From Tetrahymena thermophila SB210 (taxonomy: Eukaryota > Ciliophora > Oligohymenophorea > Hymenostomatida > Tetrahymenidae): a stretch of 64,000 bases of DNA. A program made the position numbers and the translations under genes. This document shows positions 50,455 through 64,000 of the stretch, in pieces. Location of the stretch: positions 310,001-374,000 of the forward strand of contig NW_002476417.1 of NCBI RefSeq assembly GCF_000189635.1, read 5' to 3'. How positions within the stretch are numbered: the stretch's first letter is position 1; the number at the start of each line of letters is the position of its first letter. The notes beneath the pieces are model-generated. The model had not been told where the DNA came from. It worked only from the letters and a program-made list of their open reading frames with translations, and did no database searches.

Positions 50455-51043
50455 AAAGCTCCGCTAAATATTAAAGAAAGATATAAACAAAATAAATTGT
50501 AATGTAATCTTATAAGAACTAGTTAAGATAAATTAGTATATTTTATTCTAAATTGTTGATCACTTTGTAACAAAATTTTATTTTAATATAATAAATAAAA
50601 TTATTATTTCAATTTCAGTATTTCAAAAAATGCTCATTAAAATAATTTCAAATTAATTAATTTTAAATGAATTTTAATAAAAAATATTTTTAATTTAAGA
50701 TTTTAAAAAATAAAAATTTAATTCTAGTTTATTCAAAATATAAAAAAAAATCTAATTTAAAAAGTTGTAATTTTTGAATAATAGTCTAAATTAGGAATAT
50801 TTATTACATATATTTATAACTTAAAATTTGTTTGTTTTAAATAAAAATTTAAGTAAAAATAAGAATTTAAATATAATTTTAGTAAAATAAAATCATAAAG
50901 ATGATGAAAAAAAGTGTTTTAAAATTAAAAATTTATAAAATATTTTGATTGAATATTTATTGATATAAAAAATTGACTCACATCACTAAGAAATAATTTA
51001 ATTTTTTAATTTTATTTATGTTAACTTAGATTTATTTATTGTT
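50455..51043. other. Intergenic, between convergent genes
   Basis: A/T-rich spacer without recognisable features. Confidence 0.55.
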
Positions 51044-54000
51044 TCAAATAAAAAGTCTAATCAAATCTTCGAATTATGGCTGTTCATTAGAGAATATTTG
51101 AGTCATAATATTAATATCTTCATCTCTACTTTATTCCTTCAAATCAACTATTTAGAAATGTCCCTTAGTTTCTTTCATGCCGATGAAGAGTTTGTAATGT
51201 AAATCACTTTTAAATTAGCATTTGGATAATTCGCTCAATTGATAATTTGTGTCACAGAATTAGAAAATGTTCTTCTAGATATTAAAACGAATATAGATAT
51301 AGCCCTTTTTAATGCTAAAGATAGGATTGAAATGATTGATTCTCACAAGATTTCTATAATTTTTTGAGTTAGCAGCTTCATGATTTAGACAGAAGTTAGC
51401 ATAAATAGCTTCACCCCACTACTCTTATTTGGTTTAAGGATTAACAGGGACAAAACCAACTCTAAAGTAAGTGCTAACAACATCAAATTAAATCAATCCA
51501 ACATAAAATTTGTTATTTTAGATTTCATAATTTACTATTGCATATTAAGCAACTTGATCATTTTCATTAACGTAAAGTGGCTAAGTTGTATTTTCTGTTT
51601 GATTTATAACCTTAAAGTCGTTTCTTAAATATTAAATTGGTAAAATATTCTTGAATTTCTTATACTCGAAACCTAAAAGCTTGTGAATTGTGATAGATGC
51701 GTGTTAGGCTTCATTAAGTTCTTGGATTAAAGAAAGGGCATTATCTTGTGAAGCATTACGTCCATCAGATCCATCATAAAAGAGACGAGAAATTTAAACA
51801 ATTTTAGTGCTGGAATAGAAACAGTCTTTTACTTTTCTCAATACTACTTCTGCTAATTGATTTATAGTTTTTTGAGAATTTTCCAAGCTATTTTATTCGT
51901 TATTGATTTATAACTCTGCTAAATTTGATCTGAATTTCTTAGACATCTCTTCTCCAATCACTTATTCAGTTTTAATTTCCTTCTAGAGTTTTTCCAATGA
52001 ATCTGTTTTGTCAGCAAGTAACTTTTTTATTTCTTCTTCTAGTTTTTAAATTTTTTCTTCTGCTTGTTTATACTAAACTTACTATTCTTTATTATGTTAT
52101 ATCTATATTTCTAACACATCAAATCTCTCTTTATCTAAATCATAACTCTTTACTTCATAGTTGTGAAGATTTATTTTTAAATCTTTGTTATTTTGTTCAA
52201 GCTCAGCTATTATTTCTACTTTTTTATTTAAATCATCTTCTTTATTTTAAATTTCTCTGTTTGCCTCATTTAATTTACTTTAAAGTTAGCTTTTTTCTTA
52301 TTAGCTTTAATATAAATCGGTTTTTATTCTCTCTATTTGTTCTTGATATTATGAAATTGTTTGATTTAGCTACTAAATTGTCTATTAAAGTTATACATTC
52401 TTTTTCATGAAATCTGATGTTTCATTTGATAATTATTATTTAATCTAATTGATTTCTTGCAACTTTTAATCTAATTATTTATTTAAATCCTACTCTTTTT
52501 ATTTTAAATCTGAAACTTACTAATTTAGATCGTTTTGAATCTAATTATAATCTTTTTCCTCTAGTGTTTTCAAAGAATTTTACAATTCTTCATTCTATTT
52601 TTAGATGGCTTCGTGCTTTTATTCACTTTCTTTTAATTATTAATTTACTTTTTGTATTTCTTCATTTTTTTCTAAAAGTTGCTTTTCAAGTGCTTCTAGC
52701 TTTACCTGTAAACCTTTTAACTATGTATTTTTATCATCTAGCTATAGTTTTGTCTCTTCTATTTCTTTTTAAAAGCCTTCAATTTCAGAATTTAAATCTG
52801 TTAATTTAGTTTAAGATATATTTTAGTTAGTTTGAATTTCGTTTTTAAGGTTTTCATTCTCAGTGCTCAATTGATGAATTTATTCATTTAACTAATTCAC
52901 TTATTTAGTATGATCTTCAAGTTATTATTTTTTTTCTGATATCTCAGTTTCATTTTTACTATTTAAACTTTAAATTTCAGTATTTTTTTATTCAATTTCG
53001 CTTTTAATTTAGGTGATTTCGCTTTCTAATTACTTATTTTTCTCATTAACATCACCTATTGCCTAATTTTAATTCTTTAATTGTTCGATTTCTTTGTTTA
53101 AATTTTCTAAGGTATGTTTAGCGTCATCCAATTATTTATCTTTTTCTTAAGATTGTATTTAAATATCTGTTCTTTCTTTTTCTAAATTTGCAATAGTCTA
53201 CTTTAAATTATTGATTTCTTGTTCATTATTTTCTTTTTCTTATTTAGCCTAACTTAATAAGTCAATTTTTTCTTGCTCTTACTTTTTAAGTTATTCTTTT
53301 TCCTGTTCGACCTAGTTAAATTTAGTTTAAATTTCTTCTTTCTCTACATTTAATTATTGGACTTAAGCTGTAACTTATTCTTGTTAAGTTTTTAACTCTT
53401 TCAATTCTCTTTCTAATTCTTCACATTTTTATTGTTTTTCATCAACTATCTTCTGTAAATCGTTATTTTGCTTCAAATCATCAAAATTTTTTTAAATTTG
53501 CTCTAACTTTTATTGAGATTCATTTAGTTTTTCATTTGCTGATTTGAGTTAGTCTTTCAAGTTCTCTGATTCCTAACTCTTATCATTCAATTTAACTTTT
53601 TCATCTTCAATTTGCTATTTGAGATCTTTTAATTCTTTATCTGCTTATTCAAATTTTTATTAAGAATCATTTAGCTATTCTTAAGTTTGTTTTAATTCTG
53701 CTTTTAATTAGTTTGATTATTACTCTTAATCCTAGTTACTATTGTTAATTTTATTTTTAAAATCATTAATTTCTTATTTCAGTTATTCATTTTCTTTATT
53801 AGAATTTTATAAATTAGAATTCAAATCATCTAATTATTTTTGTTTTTCTTGTTATTATTCTACTATATCTTGAATTTTTTTGCTGAGATTCTCTATTTCT
53901 TCATCTTTTGATTTTATTTTTTCTTCTAATTCACTTTTTTATTAATTAAAATCTTTCTCAAGCTTTTCAAATTCTTCAGTTTTAGTATCCAACTTATTTT

Positions 54001-55555
54001 AAATATCCTTGAATCCTTCAATTTGCTGATTTAAAGCTGATAATTATTCTTTGATCTCATTTATATTTTTATCTTTCTCAACTAAGATATTTTCGTTTTT
54101 CTAAAGCTCTTCTATTCTTTATTGATTTGAAGTTATTTGTTCATTCAATTTTTAGATTTCTGTTTAAGATTTTTAATGCTATTCATTTAATTCTTATATT
54201 TAATTATTTTTGTTTCCCAATTCATTTTACAAATCTTCTAATTGCTTTTTTGTTTCTTGGAGTTTAGTTTCATTTTCCTATGATTCTGAATTTAATTTAT
54301 TGAATTATTGCTAGTACGCTTCGAACTTTTGTTATAAATCTTATACTCTTTGGTTAGTCTTTTAGACACCATTTCCGTTTTCAGATTTTATTTTGTTAAA
54401 AGCTTCATCTGAAATAGCTTCATTTTTTTCTTTTTATTCAGCTAAGAAGGTCACATATTTTTCAATTAATTGTTGGAAAGTTTATTGATGCTACAATATT
54501 ATATGAGTTTAACTTGATATGTCGTCTTTATTTTCAGTAAAGAAATTAGAATTGTAAAAATTGAAAATAACTTCTTCAGTTAGATTGACTAGTTTTACCC
54601 ATTGGTCACTATTTTATTTGAATTATTCTTAATTATGTTTATTAATTTCTTCATATTTGTTTTATATGTCATCAAAGCTTTACTTATCTTATTTTATCTG
54701 TTATTGCATATTTAAGTAGCTCTATTCTTTTTCTTCATTCTATTTTTTTAATTCATCTATTTACTGCTATAATTATTGAATTCTTATATTATTTTCGTTT
54801 TCTAAGCTAATAATCTAATGTTCATAATTTTTCATCATTTCACCATACTTTTCAATACTTTATTTATACTTTTTTTCTAATTCTTCTTTTTCATCTTTAC
54901 ATTAATCATAATCCGTTTCCAAATTTGCGAATTTAACTTTAAGTTCTTCTGCTAAATTTCCTACCTTTTTTACTAAAAAATGTTTATATATAAAAGCTAA
55001 AAGTCAATATTTACATTCAGCTTTTAGGTCATAAGCTTTAAATTTCATCTATTCTAAATTTAAATAAAAATAACAATATTAATATACTATGTATACTTTT
55101 AAAATAATTTTACCTATAGTTTGATTGTTTTCAATCTCTGGGTCATTGTCTTCATCTGTGATTTCAATATCAAATTTTTAATTACTTCCTGAGCTGATTT
55201 ATGGATCTGTTTAAGCTTATTCAGATTCATTTTCCTTTTATTCATCTTAATTATAAAATAATAAAATTATTACTTGAATAAAATATTTATTTTAAACTAA
55301 AATCTTTATTTCGTTTTTTTCAATTGTAAGCAGAATATTAATTTGGTTCATAAGTTTCAATAAAAATAGAAGCCGGATTCAAAAAATATTTAGAAATATT
55401 TTTAAGATAATTATATATTAATGGCTTTTTAAAAACATTAACAATTATAAATTGAATTTGAAAAAAAAAAATTTACTGTTTTCTTATTCTTATTTTTATT
55501 CTTCATTCTATGCTTCAACTTATTTTTCTTGGTCTGCGGCTTAATTGCTATCCAT
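51044..55555 (-). CDS. Long coiled-coil protein with globular C-terminal domain, 1392 aa
   Basis: Four exons from the high end: 55477-55555, 55114-55245, 55015-55053 and a single 3.9-kb exon 51044-54972. The start, MDSNQAADQEKQVEAQNEEQ, is on a small first exon. Residues 1-75 are acidic and Gln-rich. From about 85 to 1080 the chain is almost unbroken coiled coil of Lys, Glu, Gln, Leu and Asn, over 130 nm if fully extended. About 300 C-terminal residues are different: Phe, Tyr and Ile-rich with few charged runs (SQDNALSLIQELNEAQHASI, FYVGLIQFDVVSTYFRVGF, GYIYIRFNIQKNIFQFCD). They look like a beta-rich globular domain with no P-loop and no name I can give. Golgin-like tether or cytoskeletal scaffold are possible roles. 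Its first exon is also present, stranded, at 59881-59946. Confidence 0.85.
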
Positions 55556-56814
55556 TTTTTAGAAATTTACTAGATAATATACTTTATATTTATTAGCTCT
55601 GATTTTTTTTCAATATAGGACTATAAATTTGAAATTGTCTTAACAATATATTTGTTATAAATATATCTTAAATAAATTTTGGTAGATACAAATTTTTAGT
55701 AAATAGCAGTAAAAATATCTATTGTTTATTTATCTTATTATTAGTCTAATTTCTTAACTAAATAAAAAAAAAATATAAAAGCTTTTATTTTTATCTCTAA
55801 ATTAAAATAAAAATTTAATTTTTTATTATTTATACCAAGCTAAAAATTAAAAATAGAAAATTCAGTTTTTAAAATTAAAAAATTAATGTATATTTAATTT
55901 TAATAATATTTGTTTTTGTTTATTTTATAATTCTGATTTAAATTTGAGTAGTATTAATTAATATAAGTATACAAATAAATTACAACTAAAAAAAATATAG
56001 TAAATATTTTAAAATTATTATCCTAAAATAATTTTATATTTATTTTTAACATAAATTCTATGTTGACTTTTTAAAGTTTACTTTTTTAATTTTTTTTTTA
56101 CTAAAACATGTATTTTAAATTATTTTTTTTAAAGTAATTATGTTAAAACTGTTAATGGGGTTGGAGGATACCTTAGAATTACAAGCAATTAATACTAGAA
56201 TACATATTAATAATATTTGGAGAAATGTTTTTTTTGTTCATTTATTTGAAGAGTTTTAAAAAAGGTATAATTTAGATAATATTTTTAAAATTAAAATATA
56301 TTTTATAAAAAAATTACACAAATTTTTTACTCAAATTTTAATTTTAATAGCATTTCTATATTTTTGATTTTAAATTTCATTTTTATAGGAAAATTATTAA
56401 CAACTATCAAACAAATATCTAATTAAAATAAAATTAAAAAATAAAAATACTATTTTATTTTAATACTATCTTAAAATTGAATTATTTGTTAGTTTTTAAA
56501 TATAATTATAAATTCATTATTTTAAATATGTACTCTTTTCTTTTACAAAAACAAAAATCTTAATTTTTATTTATAAAACTAAATATGATAAAAGTTTTTG
56601 TTGCATTTTGAGTGTATGCTAGAATTACATGATTTTATTAGAAAAATGTTTATTTATAATAGATAAAGATAAAGAGGAGTATTAGTATATATTAATTTTT
56701 TATAAACTTCTTAAAAAAATTTTAAATTAACAAAGATATGTATAATTAAAATACATTTATTATATATTATTAAAAATTTTTTACTCAGATTATAATCTAA
56801 ATATTTTATTCTAC
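55556..56814. other. Intergenic
   Basis: Lies inside duplication unit 1. It should include the coiled-coil gene promoter and the protease 3' flank. A/T-rich. No further gene seen. Confidence 0.55.
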
Positions 56815-57771
<957 letters not shown>

Positions 57772-60700
57772 TTCTTTCTAATATTTATTTTAAATTTAAT
57801 TATTAATTTATTTATCACTTTAATTAAAGTTATTATCAAGTTTTAAATTGCAATTTTTCTTTTATTAAATAATGACTTATATGCTAGATTTCATAGTAAT
57901 ACTGATTTAATCGGTTAATGGTGATAGGTAAAGTAAAAGAATATAAATTCAAAAAAGCATTAAAATAATCATTTATTATAAAAGAATAATTTGAAAAACA
58001 AATTTACTTAGAAAAAAATAGATTTAAAAATTAGTTTATCTTTTCGTCTATTTTTGATTGAAGATTTTTTTTTTCCTAGACTTTAATTATTCCTTCAGTA
58101 AGTTAGCATTTTGAATTCAAAATCTACCAAATTAGTTATAAACTAATTGAAAATTTAAAGACTCTTTCCAACTAGTTACATTTTTTTTTCTAATAAAATA
58201 TGTATTATTTTAAATAGTAATACATACATTAATTCTAAAAGTTTACAAGTTCATTTATAGGTCAAATTAATTTAAAATAAATTAAATTTAATTTGAAATA
58301 TTTCTTTTATAATTAGTTGAATATTAAAACTTTAAGGTTAAGCTCACTTGCCCGTCATTTATATAAAAAAACATAAGCAGATGAGAAAATTTACTTATAT
58401 GTAGATGAAAATTAATTATTTATCAAATTAATCCATGATAATTTCAAGCAATAACTCTCATCTAAATAATAAAATCAGAGAACTACAATGAAGAATATTT
58501 ATCTATTTTTCTATCTCTTTATCTATTCGGTGATTTTAAAGTAACAAATTTAAAATGTGAGGTGCACAAAAAATTGTTAAATACTAAATAAATACTAAAA
58601 TAAAGACTAAAAATATTTATATTTTTTCGAATAATTAAATATTCTCTTTGATTATTGAACAAACTTTACATATATTTATTATAAAATTTAAAGCTACTAT
58701 ATGTAATTTTAACGACTATTATTTGATTAGATCCATTTCTAAATATTTAAATATTGTAATCAAATATCCTCTAGAATTATACAAAAGAAAGAAAGAAAAT
58801 ATTATTAATAATTTATAAATTAGAATTATAATTTTTAAAAGATAATTTTTATCCTTATAAAATATCAAAGTAAAAAATATATTTAAAAAAAATAATTTCT
58901 TTATTAATTCTAAAGAAGAAATATATATAGACTCCATTACCAACAAGAATGAAAAAATATCAAATAAATATGAGTAAATTAATAAACAAAATCTATTTTC
59001 TTTAATCTTAATAAAAAAATGATATGATATATTATTACTTTTAAATTATTATTTTTAGTATTGTAAAAATGCAACTATTTTATTTATATAAAAATTAAAT
59101 AAATAATTTAAAGTTTTATTGCTTATTTTTATTACTTTTATCCTAATTAATATGAAAAAAATTGAGAATGGATATAAGTTTTCTAGATTTGAAAATCTGC
59201 AATAGATTTCATAATTTTAAAAGAAGTGTAAATAATAAGATGTTTATAAATAAAAATAAAAATTTTTTTTCAGAGACTTTATTTTTAAGAGAAAAAGATT
59301 ATTTATTTATATCATAAATATAAGTACAGTAGGTACTAGTTTATAAGGATGATTTCTGAATAAGAAAGAAAAATTTTGAAAATAAAAAATTTTTTTACCT
59401 AAAAAAAATGTACTTCATCAAAAAAAAACAATGAATTTAATTAGATTTTTTAAAACATCTTAGAATTAAATTAATAATAATATTTAGAGAAAGGTAAATA
59501 CTTTGAAAAGGGTATTGAGATAACTAAAATTAAAAAGATTTATGGGAATTTAAATATTATTTCTTATTTCTAATTTATGTTTTATTTTTTATTTATTGTA
59601 AAATCGTTTTTGATACTTTTTTATAAGGATGAATTTTAGTATAAGGATGATTTTCAATAAGGAGAGTCAAATTTAGTAATTAGTTATTTATTTTTGAACA
59701 CTCCTTTTAGAAGAGTAGATACTCTAGTAAAATTCATAATGATCAGATAGATATACTCTACCAGTGAGATATTTGAAACTCTTATTTAATACAATTTTTT
59801 TTGATATAAAATATATTATATTAATAACTTTTTACAAACAAGAACAATTATAAATTGAATTTGAAAAAAAAAAAATTTACTGTTTTGTTATTCTTTATTT
59901 TATGCTTCTTATTTTTTTCTTGGTCTGCTGCTTAATTGCTATCCATTTTTTAAATATTTAGTAAATAGTTAACTTTATATTACTTAGTTCTGATTTGTTT
60001 TCAATATACGGCTATAAATATGAAATGGTCTTAATACTCTTTTTGTTATAAATATATCTTAAATAAATTTTGGTAGATACAAATTTTAAGTAAATAGTAG
60101 TAAAAATATCTAATTATTAGTGTAGTTTCTTAATTAAATAATAAAAACATATAAAAGCTTTTATTTTTTATCTCTAAATCAAAATAAAAACTTATTTTTT
60201 ATTATTTATTTTTACCAAACTAAAAATTATAATTAGAAAATTCAATCTTTAAAATTAAAAAATAAATTTATTATTAATTTTAATAAAATTTGTATTTTTT
60301 TTGTTTCATAATTTTGATATGATTTTTTTATACGAATAGCATTAATTAAAATAAATATCGAAATAAATTACAACTAAAAAAATGTAGAAACTATTTTTAC
60401 ATTTCTATCCTAAAATAATTTTACTTTCTTATTTTTCAAATAAATTCTAATTTGATTTTTTTAAATTTGCTTTTTTAATTAATTTTTTAACAATAACAAA
60501 TACTTTAAACTGTTTTTAAAAAGTAAATATGATAAAAGTGATAGTGGGATTTGAGGATGGATATCTTAAAATTACAAGCCATTAATGCAAGAAAAGGTAT
60601 TAATAATATAAAGAGAAATGGTTTTTTTTGTAAATTTATTTAAGGACTTTAAAAAAAGGTATACATTATCTAATGTTTTTAAATTAAAATTCTTTTTATT

Positions 60701-61204
60701 ACAAAATTACTGTAAATTTTTTCCTTAAATTTTAATTTTATTAGCATTTCTATTTTTTTTTGTTTATTTCAAATTTAATTTTTTATAGGAAAAGCGTTAA
60801 CAGCTATCACAATCAAATATCTAATTTAACTAAAATTAAAAAAATATACTATTCTATTTAATTATTATCTTAAAATTATTTTACAAGTTAGTTTTTAAAT
60901 TAATGAAATAATCATTTTTTTAAAAATGTACTATTTTAGTTTACAAAAACAAAAATCTTAATTTGAATTTTTAAAACTAAATATGATTAAAGTTTTTTTT
61001 GCATTTTGAGTGTATGTTAGAATTACATGATATTATTAGAAGAATATTCATTTATAATAGATAGAGATAAAAAGGAGTATTGGTATTTATTAATTTTTTA
61101 GAAACTTCTTAATAAAGTAATAATTTAACAAAGATATGTAAAATTAAAATACATTTGTTATAGAAATTTTTTAATTAGATTTTAATCTGAATATTTTATT
61201 CTAC
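57772..61204. other. Intergenic between the two protease genes
   Basis: The first part is the upstream flank of duplication unit 1. About 58505-59800 is unique A/T-rich spacer without a convincing gene. From 59805 unit 2 begins, with the stranded exon copy at 59881-59946 and the 3' flank of the second protease. Confidence 0.55.
59881..59946 (-). pseudogene. Stranded copy of the coiled-coil gene's first exon
   Basis: Reads MDSNQAADQEK like the first exon at 55477-55555 and keeps the following intron-like GTAAATTTTT. It is 13 bases shorter, so the frame changes after Lys11. The rest of the coiled-coil gene is absent downstream (below 59805). It was carried along when the protease region was duplicated. 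A host-gene remnant, not expected to make protein, although its promoter copy may still be present. Confidence 0.8.
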
Positions 61205-62167
<963 letters not shown>

Positions 62168-64000
62168 TTCTTTCTAATATTTATTTTTAATTGAATTAAT
62201 TATTTATCACTTTAATTAAAGTCTAAAGATATCCAGTTTTAAATTGAAATTTTTCTTTTATTGAAATATGATTTATTTGCTAGTTTTCTTAATAATACTG
62301 ATTTAATAGGTTAATGATGATATGTAAAGTAAAAGAATATCTATTAATAAGTCAGCAAAAGAATCTTTTATTATAAAAGAATAATTTGAGCACCAAATTT
62401 ACTTAGAAAGAAATTAGTTTTAACTATTACTTTGTCTTTTTAGATATCGTTTAATTGATAATTTTTGTTTTTTTTTCATAGACTTTAATTATGTGTTCAA
62501 CAACTTAGTATTTTGAATTCAAAATCTACCAATCCAATTATAAACTAATTCAAAATCTAAAGACTCTTTCCAACTAGCTACATTTTTTTATCTAATAAAA
62601 TATGCATAATTTTCATTAGTAATGAATAAGTTACTTCTAAAAGCTATTCAAAGTGATTAATAGGTCAAATTAATTTAAAATATATCAAATTTAATCTGCC
62701 AATATTTCTTTTATAAAGAGTTGAATGAATATTAACACCTCAAGGTTAAGCTCACCAATCATTTACATAAATAAACATAAGAAAGATGAGAATATTTATA
62801 TTTACATGAATATTAATTATTTATCAAATCAACCATGATTTTTTCATCTAATTGGCTTAATCTCAAAAATAAAATCAGAGAGTCAGAATTGAATATTTAT
62901 AAAATGCGTTTTGATATTGCCTTTATTTATTAAAAAAGTAGTTTTGAAAACTTCCGACACATTTTAAATTTTATTTGCATTAATAGTAGGGTATATCATA
63001 ACTATATTATCGGTTATTTAGATATTACTATTAATAAATTTGTGAATATTTAAAACATATAAAAAATTAATATGAATGTTGAATGAAAATTTAATATATT
63101 CAAACATCTTAAAGTTGTATGAATATTTATATCAATTAAATTTTTGTTCTTTGAAACGATTGGGTTTTTATGAAAAATTTTTGATTGAGTAAGAATTATT
63201 TTAATAGATAAACACATATATTATCGCTATTTAATTTATGGGAAATTATTATAAGTGTCTATCTTATTTAAAAATATTTTTTTTTTAAGATTCAATTCAA
63301 GAAATAAATTCATGGATTATAGAAAATTTTGATAAATTTTTGGTTTTTCTATTAATTGCTTTTTTTTCTACAGATTTTGTTTGTTTATGTTGTGAAACAA
63401 TTTTTATGAGCATCATATCACATACCCTCCTTAACAAAACTATCTTTAAATAAAATAATTTTTTTGAACTGGATGTGAATTGACTATACTCAAAAAAATC
63501 CTTTAATTTAATCATTACATCAAATTTTGAGCAAAATTTAAATTGTTAAATAATCATAAAAGTAATTTATTTGAAAGAATAAAGCAGTAAGAATGGTAAG
63601 AATGCTTGCTCAAATATTTTTTATTTAAAACAACATGATTTATTTTTTATTGATATGAATTTATTTTAGTTAACAATCAATTTAAGTAATTTAATTGATT
63701 GATTACTCATTTATATATTTTAGTGAAATAGAAATATTTTAAGATATTAATTGAAAACAGAAACATTAACTAGAATTTAAGATATAAAGAGATAAGCAAA
63801 ATATATTTATGTATAATGCAAAATAGCATAATTTATTAAGGGTTTTTAATTTATAGATTTTTATATTATGATAGATAATGGTTTAGTTATTTAAATATAT
63901 TCAGTCAAACAGTTTGTTGTTTATTTTTTACATACTCTATCTTTCTCTTTATGTCTTTCACAACTCGTTGAATAAATGAGTTAAGAAAAGATTTAATTCT
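62168..64000. other. Intergenic to the window end
   Basis: The first 0.7 kb belongs to duplication unit 2. The remainder is A/T-rich with no frame showing family similarity, introns or codon bias. A 72-codon minus-strand frame at 63297-63515 is open but looks like random A/T-rich sequence. Confidence 0.5.

Noticed and set aside
51997-52809. Phe/Leu-rich plus-strand ORFs that look like membrane proteins
   Set aside because: Antisense of the Lys/Glu/Gln-rich coiled coil gives runs of Phe, Leu and Ser. No real gene.
58719-58946. 75-codon minus-strand ORF rich in Ile, Leu and Phe
   Set aside because: Typical of random A/T-rich sequence. No codon bias, no introns, no family marks.
63297-63515. 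72-codon minus-strand ORF
   Set aside because: No supporting similarity, no bias and no neighbouring exon. Left as intergenic.

Overview
The window looks like macronuclear DNA of a ciliate with the Tetrahymena-type nuclear code, probably Tetrahymena or a close relative. TAA and TAG occur inside every recognisable gene, where they fit glutamine, and only TGA ends a reading frame. The DNA is very A+T-rich. Introns are short, A/T-rich and GT...AG. Under the standard code the genes fall apart into short false ORFs, so all genes here were read with TAA/TAG=Gln and joined across introns by eye. In every spliced model the exon phases add up to a whole number of codons.

Layout. 1-2022 (+) is the 3' part of an Asn/Gln-rich protein. 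2795-3840 (-) is a Rac/Rho-type GTPase. 5222-8531 (+) is a SART3/Prp24-type U6 snRNP recycling factor. 9340-21108 (+) is a giant 16-exon membrane protein: signal peptide, Cys-rich region, propeller-like region, beta-helix-like region, EGF-like Cys cluster, about eight membrane segments, acidic tail. 21430-34200 is a three-unit tandem duplication. Each unit carries one intact intronless Orn/Lys/Arg decarboxylase-type gene (24056, 29153, 32750, all +). The flanks hold a decayed gene piece, a 207-bp TA-bounded inverted-repeat element in one unit only, and unit-specific insertions.

35379-36983 (-) is proteasome lid subunit Rpn8. 38031-38966 (+) is an unrecognised, probably mitochondrial protein. 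39812-42322 (-) is a coiled-coil protein. 42725-45278 (-) is a kinesin-like protein whose nucleotide-binding motifs look destroyed. 45720-47488 (-) is a MATE transporter. 48844-50454 (+) is a trans-isoprenyl diphosphate synthase. 51044-55555 (-) is a 1392-residue coiled-coil protein with a globular C-terminus. 56815-57771 and 61205-62167 (-) are two cathepsin L-like proteases lying in a roughly 3.1-kb direct duplication. The second unit also carries a stranded copy of the coiled-coil gene's first exon.

No operon logic is expected in a ciliate and none is seen. Genes lie on both strands with A/T-rich spacers of 0.4-1.4 kb, longer in the duplicated regions. No rRNA, tRNA, CRISPR array or virus-like element was recognised. 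Exon borders are read by eye and unproven. The most interesting items are the pseudo-kinesin, the decarboxylase array with its internal empty-site proof of an insertion, the Gln-to-Asn change at the oxyanion hole of one protease copy, and the LSm-binding tail of the SART3 homologue carried on its own last exon.
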